Shown here piece after piece: positions 32,516 to 39,605 of a stretch of DNA of 39,605 nucleotides. The position numbers and the translations under genes were made by a program. The DNA lies in NCBI GenBank assembly GCA_009841235.1, contig VXMH01000058.1, positions 1-39,605 of the forward strand, written 5' to 3'. The DNA comes from Caldilineaceae bacterium SB0661_bin_32 (GTDB taxonomy: Bacteria; Chloroflexota; Anaerolineae; Caldilineales; Caldilineaceae). The notes beneath the pieces were generated by a model. It saw only the letters and a program-made list of their open reading frames with translations. It had not been told where the DNA came from and searched no databases. Each line of letters begins with the position of its first letter. Position 1 is the stretch's first letter.

Positions 32516-33661
32516 CTACCTATCGACCGTCAGGGCGTAGTGCCCTTCAATGTAAGGGTAACGCTCGGCAACCCCTTCCGCCAACTCGATTCCGAGGCCG
32601 GGGCTTTCCGGCAGCTGCAGATGTCCGCAGTCCATTGCCGGCGGCTCTGCGGCGATATTCCATTGCAGCGGCCCCTGAATCTGGCAGACCTCCAGAATCT
32701 CCAGGTTGGGCAGGGCCGCGACCGCGTGGGCGTGCGCCATCGCCATCAATCCATTGTGCCAGGAGTGGGGGTAAAGTTTGAGGCCGTGATGCGCCGCCAG
32801 CTCCGCGATGCGCACCAGTTCAGTCAGGCCGCAGACGCCGGCATCAGGCTGCACGATATCATAGGCCCGCTTCTCGATGTAGGGGCGAAACTGCTCCAAA
32901 GTCGTGAAGCTTTCGCCTCCGGTTACAGGCATATCCACCGCGGCGGCAAGCGCGGCATAGCCGTCTATATCGCTCCACGGGACCGGTTCCTCCAGCCAGG
33001 CGAAATCCAGCCGATCCAGCTCCCTGGCAATAGGCAGCGCCTCTTCCAGCGTAAGCCGGCAATTGCCGTCCAGCGCCAGCTTCATCCTACCCGCCACGGC
33101 CTGATGCAGCTCTCGGACCAGGCCGAGAAAGCGGTCTACGGTTACGCCGTCCCACTCCCAGTGCGTGCCGATTCGGAACTTCATCACCGGGAAACCCTGT
33201 TCAACGTATCCCAACGCTTCTTCGATCAGCTGTTCGGGCCGGTCGCGCCAGTCATAGCGGCATCCGCTCGACGCGTACATCGGTACCTTGCCGGACGGAC
33301 TGTCACCGAGCAGCTCGCTGACCCGCTTGCCCGCCGCCTTCCCGCGCAGGTCCCACAGCGCGCAGTCGATGCCGGCCACGGCCGCGTCGTGGGCGCGGTC
33401 GCGGCCGTTGGGATGCGGCGGCGTTGCCTTGTCTGTCGGGTCCTTGCCGATGAGTGTAGGCGCCAGCCATTCGACCCATTCGGCGATGCGGGGCGGCACA
33501 CCGTAGGCGCTCGCCTCTCCAATGCCGACCAGTCCCTCATCGGTCTGGACCCGTACAACTGCGCAATCGGCCTTCACGGTACGGTAGCTGGCAGTGATCC
33601 ACTGCCGTTCCGGTTCGTGCATGCGTGAGAGGCATACAGTGTCGAGAGCGATAATCTTCAT
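32516..33661 (-). CDS. Enolase-superfamily enzyme (mandelate racemase/muconate lactonizing type, KxR subgroup)
   Basis: This is a 381-residue sugar-acid dehydratase or epimerase candidate. The active site is complete: K161-F-R163, metal ligands D198 (LDGN), E224/E225 (WLEEPV) and E250 (TGGE), and the D273-H299 dyad (QPD and YPHSWHNG). It differs from the other enolase-type gene at 24154-25266, which lacks the second basic residue. AAGGGG precedes the ATG. The start lies 11 bp after the stop of the 653-residue protein gene, so co-translation is likely. In context it would dehydrate an acid sugar released from the imported compound; the exact acid is not readable. Confidence 0.9.
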   Translation of the reverse strand: MKIIALDTVCLSRMHEPERQWITASYRTVKADCAVVRVQTDEGLVGIGEASAYGVPPRIAEWVEWLAPTLIGKDPTDKATPPHPNGRDRAHDAAVAGIDCALWDLRGKAAGKRVSELLGDSPSGKVPMYASSGCRYDWRDRPEQLIEEALGYVEQGFPVMKFRIGTHWEWDGVTVDRFLGLVRELHQAVAGRMKLALDGNCRLTLEEALPIARELDRLDFAWLEEPVPWSDIDGYAALAAAVDMPVTGGESFTTLEQFRPYIEKRAYDIVQPDAGVCGLTELVRIAELAAHHGLKLYPHSWHNGLMAMAHAHAVAALPNLEILEVCQIQGPLQWNIAAEPPAMDCGHLQLPESPGLGIELAEGVAERYPYIEGHYALTVDR

Positions 33662-33672
33662 CGGGATCCCCT

Positions 33673-35634
33673 TTACCAGGGCAAGTTGTAGGAAGGCTCG
33701 TTGACGTAGCGGGCCGTCGTGATATCCAGTTCAATCTGCGTGGCAGGCGGAAGCTCGACCTGCAGGTAGACGTCGTTTACGTCCGCGTTCACAGTTGTTT
33801 GTTCGATTTCAGGCGACTGGTATGCCGGTTGGGGGCCTGGATAAACGCTTGTTCGCTTTGTGTACCGGACCGTTTCGAATCGGTGCTCGCCGAATCCGCC
33901 CGCCTGCAGCAACACAACGCGAGACTCGTAGGGGCTCAGGTTGACCAGCTCTACCACCGTGCGCTCCGCCTCCAACCGCGTTACCAGTGCAGCGACGTCG
34001 GCAGGCAGGCCCGGCCGCTTGCGATCTGCGTCGTAATAGCGCAGCCGGCAGTGGAGCAGCCCGCCGTTGTAGATGATCTGGGGCGCGCCCAGCGTGAGCT
34101 GCACCAGCCCCTCCGTGATCACAGGGTTAAGCTGTTGCCAGTGGTGGATGTGGACCTGCGTCAGGTCTTCCTCGTCTTCTCGAATCAACGCCAGCCGGCG
34201 GCAGACCTGCCCGTAGGTGGCGGCCAGCATCTGCTCAGGATAGTCGGGGTTGTCTCCGGCCAGGAACCGCAGCCAGGGCTGTTCGTGGCCGTTGTCCTCC
34301 TTGTTGCGGAAGCCTTGAACGCGGCGCCAGTCGTACTTTTCCACCCGTCGCAGCGTCTCGATCCGCTCCCAGTCGGCGGGATCCATCGTCATGTTCCAGA
34401 CAGCCGCGGGATAGACCGGCGACATCGGCTGATAGTCGAACCAGCCCTCGTCGTTGTGCCGGTAGGGGACGACAAAGATCCCTTCCTCTTCGTCGTCCAG
34501 CTGGTCCACCCAGTGACTTCGCAGGCTCATCGCTTCGCCGTGGGGATCGCGCATCTCGCCCAAATTCCAGATGGCGTCATACTGGTCGTTGGCCAGCTGC
34601 AGATATGCCTCGTCGCCGGTGAGCAGAAAGGCGTTGCCGCCGCTGACGGTCGCGGCCATGCCGATATTGTAGTAGCCGTGCGGCCAGCTCCAGCCGTAAA
34701 GACCGCCGTACCAGCGTCCGTCCATATACTCGCCGACCTCTCCGGACAGCCCCACATTGTCCGGCAGAAGGCCGTCGGGTTTTGGCCGCTCCAACTGTCC
34801 GGACTGCTCCGCCGCGGGTGAATTGCCTGCGGCCCGCTCCCGCCAGGCGTCAACGTATTCGACGATCCAGCGCCGGTACTTTTCCTCGCCGGTGAGCAAA
34901 AAGGCGTTCGCAATCAGGCTCGTGACCATCAGATTCCCGGCTACGTCCCCCTTGCCCATTCGCTCCTGCATCGCCTTCCCCATGCGTCGCGACAGGGCCG
35001 GGTCCTTCAGATCGTCGTATTCGCGGACGCCTTCGATGTCTGTGTAAGGGAGGCCATAGGTGCGCATGGTCGCGCTCCAACCGTAACTTGGCTCCGGGCT
35101 GTCCGTATGGCCCCAGCGCGGGCCGCCACTGCCGTTGTGCGGGGCCCTGATCAGTTTGCGCTCGGGGTCGTAGTTGGGGGCATCGGGGTTCTCGTTCAGA
35201 TAGAGGCCGGCAAACCGTACCGCGCGCTCGCGATTGCGTTCATTGGTCGGGTCCGCCAGACAGAGAAAGTAGAAGTAGATGTAGCTTTCGCTCTGGTGGA
35301 ACTGATCATAGCCCCGTTCATACTCGTCCAGCACCGGCCCGAGTTCCTCCAGCTGTCTCGTGATAGCGTCCCACTGGCGCTGCCCCTGCGTGAGCAGGTG
35401 ATCGCCGCCCCCGATCAGGTAGTAGAGGGGCCAGTTGTATGAGCTTTCGTAGAAATCATCGGCGCCGTCGCGTGAGCCGCTCCACCTGTCGGCCCAGATC
35501 AAAGTCCCATCGGGCCTTGTGTACTTCTCCAAAAAGGGTTGAACGGAGCGGTCCATCAGATCAAAAAGCGCCCGCTCCAGCACGGCCCATGCGGGCGGTA
35601 CATCAAGAGGGACGCTGGCAGTGAGTGTAAGCAC
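33673..35634 (-). CDS. Unassigned 653-residue protein, probable (alpha/alpha)-toroid glycan enzyme
   Basis: I do not recognise a named family. From GTG at 35634, which has AGAGAGGTGAG just upstream, there is no signal peptide, so the protein is cytosolic. Residues 20-60 hold an aromatic- and acid-rich stretch (WADRWSGSRDGADDFYE). Repeated helical units ending in LLTGEEKY and LLTGDEAY, near residues 240 and 335, resemble the alpha-hairpin repeats of (alpha/alpha)6 barrels of glycoside hydrolases and polysaccharide lyases. The last 150 residues are beta-rich (ELVNLSPYESRVVLLQAG), like the sandwich domain that follows such barrels. The earliest in-frame start is GTG at 35691. It lies between the binding-protein gene and the enolase-type gene. 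A hydrolase or lyase that splits the imported oligosaccharide is the likeliest role, from context. Confidence 0.7.
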   Translation of the reverse strand: MLTLTASVPLDVPPAWAVLERALFDLMDRSVQPFLEKYTRPDGTLIWADRWSGSRDGADDFYESSYNWPLYYLIGGGDHLLTQGQRQWDAITRQLEELGPVLDEYERGYDQFHQSESYIYFYFLCLADPTNERNRERAVRFAGLYLNENPDAPNYDPERKLIRAPHNGSGGPRWGHTDSPEPSYGWSATMRTYGLPYTDIEGVREYDDLKDPALSRRMGKAMQERMGKGDVAGNLMVTSLIANAFLLTGEEKYRRWIVEYVDAWRERAAGNSPAAEQSGQLERPKPDGLLPDNVGLSGEVGEYMDGRWYGGLYGWSWPHGYYNIGMAATVSGGNAFLLTGDEAYLQLANDQYDAIWNLGEMRDPHGEAMSLRSHWVDQLDDEEEGIFVVPYRHNDEGWFDYQPMSPVYPAAVWNMTMDPADWERIETLRRVEKYDWRRVQGFRNKEDNGHEQPWLRFLAGDNPDYPEQMLAATYGQVCRRLALIREDEEDLTQVHIHHWQQLNPVITEGLVQLTLGAPQIIYNGGLLHCRLRYYDADRKRPGLPADVAALVTRLEAERTVVELVNLSPYESRVVLLQAGGFGEHRFETVRYTKRTSVYPGPQPAYQSPEIEQTTVNADVNDVYLQVELPPATQIELDITTARYVNEPSYNLPW

Positions 35635-35715
35635 GAGGCTCACCTCTCTTGTGTGTGGAATTGTCTGTTCTTGGTTGCCGCCGGCACGCACTGAACTGCC
35701 TACAGGTAAGCGTTC

Positions 35716-35755
35716 GCCGCTGCGCCAAGGCCTTGTGAGAGGCCGGCGCAGCGGC
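35716..35755 (-). promoter_or_regulatory. Strong intergenic stem-loop after the binding-protein gene
   Basis: An 11-bp outer stem, GCCGCTGCGCC (35716-35726) and GGCGCAGCGGC (35745-35755), encloses a 5-bp inner stem GGCCT/AGGCC (35729-35733 with 35740-35744), with an AA bulge and a 6-base loop. It lies 50 bp after the binding-protein stop, in a 171-bp gap, and has no T-run. Like the hairpin at 19516-19567, it could stabilise the upstream mRNA. Confidence 0.65.
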
Positions 35756-35805
35756 AGAACGCGACTGGTGTACCGGTAAGACCTTCTACTGAAATACGCT
35801 CGCCG

Positions 35806-37344
35806 TTAGCGTGGATTCTTCGCCCGCCACTCCTGCAGCTGGCGGTTTACTTCGTTGATGATGGTCTGGGCGCCGGCCTCGTTCAGCTTCTCGATGGCCT
35901 CGGCCGCGCCATCCTCATAGGCGACCCAACCGTACTGGATCGGCAGAACCAACTCGTTGTAAACGGCCGACGTCTGGGCAATCTCCGTCTTGATCGGTTC
36001 GCGGTCCACCACGAAGCCCAACGCTTCCGACGGGAATGCCGTGTCGTTCATCTCCTTGGTTGCTTCCCACGCTCCGACTTGCTTGGCGTCACGATAGTAG
36101 GCGTTGAACTGATTGCCGAACATCCAGTCCGTATTCGGATTGTATGTGCTGGTGTTGCCGTCCACACCATCGGGGAAACGCATAACCTGGTTGGCCTCAT
36201 CTTCCCAGACCCAATGCACGCCCTCGATGCCGCGCGAAAGCAGGTTGTAGATATAGGCGTTGGTGTTGAACTCCTCCAACACCTCCATCGCCTTGCCCGG
36301 ATTCCTGGAGGTGGCGCAGATAGCGTTCATCGTTGCGGTAGCACCGGCGGTGTCCAGAATCAGCGGGACTGTCAGGCTCTTGCTCAGGAACTCGAAGCCG
36401 TAGGCGTTCTGCGCCTCAACGTCGTTCCCCGGTTTTTCTACATGATAGCCCATTGCATACTGACCGGCACGGAACGCAGATCGAGCCTCGTCATTGGGCA
36501 ACGGCTCAAGAGGCATATAACCTTCATCCACCCAGCGCTTGGTCGATTCGGCCGCCATCTGAAATTCGACCGTTTCCACCATGTTTACTGCGGTCAACGA
36601 TTCGTCATCAGCTTTCATGCCCAGGAATTGGATGCCGTCATCCAGAGGGTCGAAGCCGTAGTACTGCGAAAGGAAGAGACCCCGTCCCGGCGCAGCAACG
36701 AATACAGGCGTGATGCCCTCGCCGTCACGAACGTCAGCCAACCAGGGTTCCATGTCTTCCCACTTCGTCACGGAATCGAGGTCCAGCCCGTACTTCTCAG
36801 CCAGGTCTTTGCGCGGATGGACGCCCCAGGGCTTGGGGAATATCTGCTGGTTGATGACGCCATAGATGACGCCGTTGACGCGGGCCGCGTCCCAGGTCGT
36901 GGGCGGCATGCTGCCCCACAGGCCGGGCGCATGATTGAGCAGCAGATCATCCAGCGGCGCCAGCACCCCGTTGGCAACATTGTTGGCGTAACTGTTGATC
37001 CAGGGCGCCGTGAAAATGATGTCGCACTCTTCACCCGCAGACAGGCGCAACTGCATTTTATCGTTGAACGCGCCGAAGTCGATTGGTTCCAGGGTCAGGT
37101 GTACGCCGATCTTCTCGTGGAGGAGTTCATTCATCGCATCCTCCACCATCTGCAGGTCCGCCGGTATGCCGCGGCTGCCGTACGAGTAAGTGATATTCAC
37201 CAGCCCTTCGGCGGGCGAAGGCGCGGCGGCCTGCCGGCCTTCGCCAGATGACGAATCCGCCGGCGCGGGCGCCGGGCAGGCCGTAAGTATCAGTGACGCG
37301 ACCAGCAAGACGCTGAGCACGCCCAAAACACGGTGTCGGTTCAT
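35806..37344 (-). CDS. Extracellular solute-binding lipoprotein (LplA/YtcQ-like)
   Basis: This 512-residue binding protein belongs to the large CUT1 oligosaccharide group. The Sec lipoprotein signal ends LILTAC with C23 as the lipid site and is followed by a Pro/Ser/Gly linker. The mature part begins with a beta strand (NITYSYG) and carries features of the LplA/YtcQ family with its C-terminal DUF3502-like region (AFPSEALGFVVDREPIKTEIAQ near 430), which distinguishes it from MalE-like proteins. GAGGAG precedes the ATG. The two LplB/LplC-type permeases are immediately upstream. Ligand unknown; relatives of this group bind plant or algal polysaccharide fragments. Confidence 0.92.
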   Translation of the reverse strand: MNRHRVLGVLSVLLVASLILTACPAPAPADSSSGEGRQAAAPSPAEGLVNITYSYGSRGIPADLQMVEDAMNELLHEKIGVHLTLEPIDFGAFNDKMQLRLSAGEECDIIFTAPWINSYANNVANGVLAPLDDLLLNHAPGLWGSMPPTTWDAARVNGVIYGVINQQIFPKPWGVHPRKDLAEKYGLDLDSVTKWEDMEPWLADVRDGEGITPVFVAAPGRGLFLSQYYGFDPLDDGIQFLGMKADDESLTAVNMVETVEFQMAAESTKRWVDEGYMPLEPLPNDEARSAFRAGQYAMGYHVEKPGNDVEAQNAYGFEFLSKSLTVPLILDTAGATATMNAICATSRNPGKAMEVLEEFNTNAYIYNLLSRGIEGVHWVWEDEANQVMRFPDGVDGNTSTYNPNTDWMFGNQFNAYYRDAKQVGAWEATKEMNDTAFPSEALGFVVDREPIKTEIAQTSAVYNELVLPIQYGWVAYEDGAAEAIEKLNEAGAQTIINEVNRQLQEWRAKNPR

Positions 37345-37496
37345 TTGAGTCTTCTCCTCTCAGGTGAACTGAACTTTGAAAATCCTATGCTTGAATGTGG
37401 CTAATGGTAGACGGCGAGAGTTTCTTTCCGTCGTCAAAAGTCTCCAAGATTAGTTCATCCGCAAACGCAGTGGAAGCGGGGACGCCTTGACCGGCC

Positions 37497-38405
37497 CTAT
37501 CCTTTCAGACCACCGATAGTAATGCCGCGGACGAAGTATTTCTGCAGCAGCAAGAACGTAAAGAGCGCCGGCCCGAAGGCCAGGACGGCCATCGCCATGC
37601 GCGCCGAGAGCGTCGGAATCGGCATGCCTGTAGTCTGCGGATTGGCCGCCATTATGTTGATGTTGGCCATCAGCACGTAGAGCAGATACTGGAGCGGATA
37701 CATCGAGCTGTCGTCGATAAACAGCAGCGCCAGAAACCAGTCGTTCCAGTAACGCAGCACAAAGAAGAGTCCGATCGTAGCCAGCACCGGCTTGGAGAGC
37801 GGCACAACGATCCGGAAGAAGATCCGCCATTCGCCGGCGCCGTCGATCCGGGCTGCGTCCAGCAACTCCGTCGGCAGTTGGGCAAAGGAGGTCCGTATGA
37901 TCAGCACATACCAGGCCGTGACCATATATGGCAATATCAAGACAAAGATATTGTCCTTCAGGCCCAGGTAACGGGTAACCAGGATATAGAAGGGAACCAT
38001 GCCGCCGTTGAAGAGCAGCGTGAAAAAGACATAGAAGGACAGCGGGCCCCGCAGACGAAAATCTTTGCGCGCCAGCGGCCACGCCAGCAGAGAGCAGACC
38101 AGCAGCCCGGCGACGGTACCGAATGCGGTTACAAATGCCGTCACCCCGTACGCCCGCAGAATCTGTCCCGGCTCCTGCAGGATATACTCGTAGGCGAAAG
38201 TCGTAAAGCCAACCGGCAGGAGCTGGTAGCCTTCTTTCGCGAGTCGCAGTTCGTCGGAAAGCGAAATGCTGACGACAAGGATGAGCGGAATCAGACAGGT
38301 CAAGCCGACCAGCGTCAGCACTGTGTGGACCGCGAACCTGCCCAAGTAGGCTTGTAGCCGGTAGCGGTTGAGCGGTGCTGGCTGGCCTGTGGTCGTAACG
38401 GTCAT
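37497..38405 (-). CDS. Carbohydrate ABC transporter permease (LplC/YtcP-like)
   Basis: This 302-residue inner-membrane permease has six helices, beginning with a helix near residues 28-48. The EAA loop ELLDAARIDGAGEWRIFFRI lies near residues 187-206. The protein ends YFVRGITIGGLKG, typical of LplC/YtcP subunits, whose loop also contains the GGMVPFYILV segment near 133. The ATG lies 12 bp after the stop of the partner permease and has no strong ribosome binding site, so translational coupling is likely. A 152-bp gap to the binding-protein gene shows only a weak GACGG/CCGTC inverted repeat. Confidence 0.92.
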   Translation of the reverse strand: MTVTTTGQPAPLNRYRLQAYLGRFAVHTVLTLVGLTCLIPLILVVSISLSDELRLAKEGYQLLPVGFTTFAYEYILQEPGQILRAYGVTAFVTAFGTVAGLLVCSLLAWPLARKDFRLRGPLSFYVFFTLLFNGGMVPFYILVTRYLGLKDNIFVLILPYMVTAWYVLIIRTSFAQLPTELLDAARIDGAGEWRIFFRIVVPLSKPVLATIGLFFVLRYWNDWFLALLFIDDSSMYPLQYLLYVLMANINIMAANPQTTGMPIPTLSARMAMAVLAFGPALFTFLLLQKYFVRGITIGGLKG

Positions 38406-38417
38406 GGCGGCGGCATT

Positions 38418-39431
38418 CTAGTACAGCGCGTAGTCCTCGTTTACCCGGCGCACAATCCAATTGGCCCCCACGACCAGCAGAAATCCGACAAACGACTGGT
38501 AAAAACCGGCAGCAGCGGCCATGCTGATCTCGCCCAGTTCGACCAGAGAGCGATACACAAAAGTGTCGATTACATCGGTGGTCGAGTAGAGCAGGGGATT
38601 GTCTCGGGGCAGAAAGAAGAACAGGCCGAAGTCGGCGTGAAAGATGCGCCCAATCGCAAGCAGAGTGAGAATGATGATCATGGGGTAAAGCATCGGCAAG
38701 GTGATATAGCGGATCTGTTGCAGTTTGCCCGCGCCATCGATTTTGGCCGCCTCGAACAGCTCCGGTGAAATGCCAAGAATGCCGGCCAGGTAGATGATGC
38801 TGCTGAATCCAATGCCGTTCCACAGATTGGCAAGCACGAGGATGGCGGGCCAGTACTCCGGAGAGCGATACCAGGCAATTCGGTCCAGCTCCAGGGCGTC
38901 TACCCACCGGTTGATCAGCCCGGTCTGGCCATTGAGAAAAGCAAATACAAAATAACTGACGATCACCCAGGAAATGAAGTAGGGGAAGAACAGCATCGTC
39001 TGATAGTACTTGCTCATACGGCTGCGGTAGGCTTCATTCATCAGAATGGCAACGGCCAGCGCGCAGGCCGTGGTTGTGCTGATGAACAGGAGATTCATCA
39101 GTAGCGTATTGCGGGTGATCCGGAAGGCGGCGTCCGTTCCGAAGAGAAAGCGGAAGTTCTCCAAGCCAACCCATTCGCTGCCCAGGATTCCCAGATTGAA
39201 GCGATAGTCCTTGAAGGCAATGACGATGCCCAGCATCGGCAAGTAGGCAAAAATGAAGAGCAGGACAATTCCAGGAAGTGACATCGACAGCAGCGAAAGA
39301 TTCGTCTTGAACTCCCGCCGGTTGCCGAACAGCCGGTGGACAACGCGCTCTGTTGCCGACGCCGATTTCTTCGCCAGGCGCGATCTGGGCGGCGTAGAGG
39401 CCTGCCTTCCCAGCTGCTTATCGTTGATCAC
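38418..39431 (-). CDS. Carbohydrate ABC transporter permease (LplB/UgpA-like)
   Basis: This is the first gene of the catabolic operon, 337 residues. A basic N-terminal tail of about 45 residues precedes the first helix, as in LplB proteins. The PMLGIVIAFKDYRF segment near 65-78 and the EAA loop ELFEAAKIDGAGKLQQIRYI near 224-243 are characteristic. The GTG start has AGGAAAG upstream. No ATPase gene is present up to the window edge, 174 bp upstream, so a shared ATPase is inferred. The regulator of the operon is not in the window. Confidence 0.9.
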   Translation of the reverse strand: MINDKQLGRQASTPPRSRLAKKSASATERVVHRLFGNRREFKTNLSLLSMSLPGIVLLFIFAYLPMLGIVIAFKDYRFNLGILGSEWVGLENFRFLFGTDAAFRITRNTLLMNLLFISTTTACALAVAILMNEAYRSRMSKYYQTMLFFPYFISWVIVSYFVFAFLNGQTGLINRWVDALELDRIAWYRSPEYWPAILVLANLWNGIGFSSIIYLAGILGISPELFEAAKIDGAGKLQQIRYITLPMLYPMIIILTLLAIGRIFHADFGLFFFLPRDNPLLYSTTDVIDTFVYRSLVELGEISMAAAAGFYQSFVGFLLVVGANWIVRRVNEDYALY

Positions 39432-39469
39432 TTAGATCTTTCCTGCCGACACCGGGGAATACCCCCACA

Positions 39470-39490
39470 ACGGCTACAGGGGATAGCCGT
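39470..39490. promoter_or_regulatory. Inverted repeat upstream of the catabolic operon
   Basis: ACGGCTA (39470-39476) and TAGCCGT (39484-39490) form a perfect 7-bp inverted repeat with a 7-base spacer, about 40 bases before the first gene. It could be an operator or an attenuator stem. No convincing -10/-35 pair was found in 39432-39605. Confidence 0.3.
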
Positions 39491-39605
39491 TTCAAAATCC
39501 GGGTCGTAAACTGCTGGCTGAATTGGTCAGTGGGCCCGCGGCCTGCCCGTGTTAGGGAACCTCTGATCAACCCTACAGATGTTGGATTGAATTGATTGGC
39601 AAGGG

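Noticed and set aside
37450..38907. A 485-codon open frame on the minus strand in another frame of the permease genes
   Set aside because: It overlaps both permeases with clear EAA motifs and its translation is Arg/Gly/His-rich without hydrophobic helices.
1..39605. CRISPR array, transposase, integrase or attachment sites
   Set aside because: No regularly spaced repeats, no Cas, transposase or integrase motifs on either strand.

Overview
The window looks like a chromosomal segment from a Chloroflexota bacterium, most likely of the Anaerolineae/Caldilineales type. This is inferred from the high GC content, the GTG starts, the mix of CUT1 sugar ABC systems with enolase-superfamily and Gfo/Idh/MocA enzymes, a Tat-lipoprotein binding protein, an LLM-class (F420-type) oxidoreductase and a short GGGCAGGC/GCCTGCCC hairpin repeat near the left edge. 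No rRNA, tRNA, CRISPR array, transposase or origin was found.

Region 1 (1-10720, + strand) is mostly housekeeping. It holds a GH13 alpha-glucan hydrolase and a diacylglycerol-kinase-like lipid kinase, then an unknown multipass membrane protein and ornithine carbamoyltransferase. Next come the c-di-AMP synthase CdaA with its YbbR-domain partner CdaR, the GTPase Der, a membrane-anchored M28 glutaminyl-cyclase-like zinc enzyme ending at a clear terminator, and Lgt.

Region 2 (10735-14314, - strand) is a probable operon of a lipoprotein alpha/beta hydrolase, a YgfZ-like folate-binding Fe-S maintenance protein, a LipM-type octanoyltransferase and a YlxP/DUF503 protein.

Region 3 (14423-21539) has an LLM oxidoreductase with a good promoter, a decayed Gfo/Idh/MocA fragment, an SMP-30 lactonase and a DUF4349 lipoprotein. 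It then has a minus-strand sugar ABC operon (binding protein, hairpin, two permeases; no ATPase) driven by a near-consensus promoter that diverges from an aldo/keto reductase.

Region 4 (21540-28985) has the aldo/keto reductase, then a protein that closely resembles the animal pyrophosphate/ATP/citrate transporter ANKH, which is the most surprising gene here. A minus-strand set follows: GT39 glycosyltransferase, ADP-ribosylglycohydrolase, a bacterial relative of human C11orf54 (DUF1907) and an enolase-superfamily enzyme.

Region 5 (29214-30054) is a small, visibly AT-richer toxin-antitoxin island with its own promoter.

Region 6 (30227-39431, - strand) is one long catabolic operon. In order of transcription it holds two LplB/LplC-type permeases, a lipoprotein binding protein, a structured intergenic hairpin, an unassigned 653-residue toroid-like protein, an enolase-superfamily dehydratase, a Gfo/Idh/MocA dehydrogenase and a PhyH-type dioxygenase, and it ends at a perfect 14-bp terminator stem. 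Together these look like uptake and oxidative breakdown of an unidentified oligosaccharide or sugar acid.
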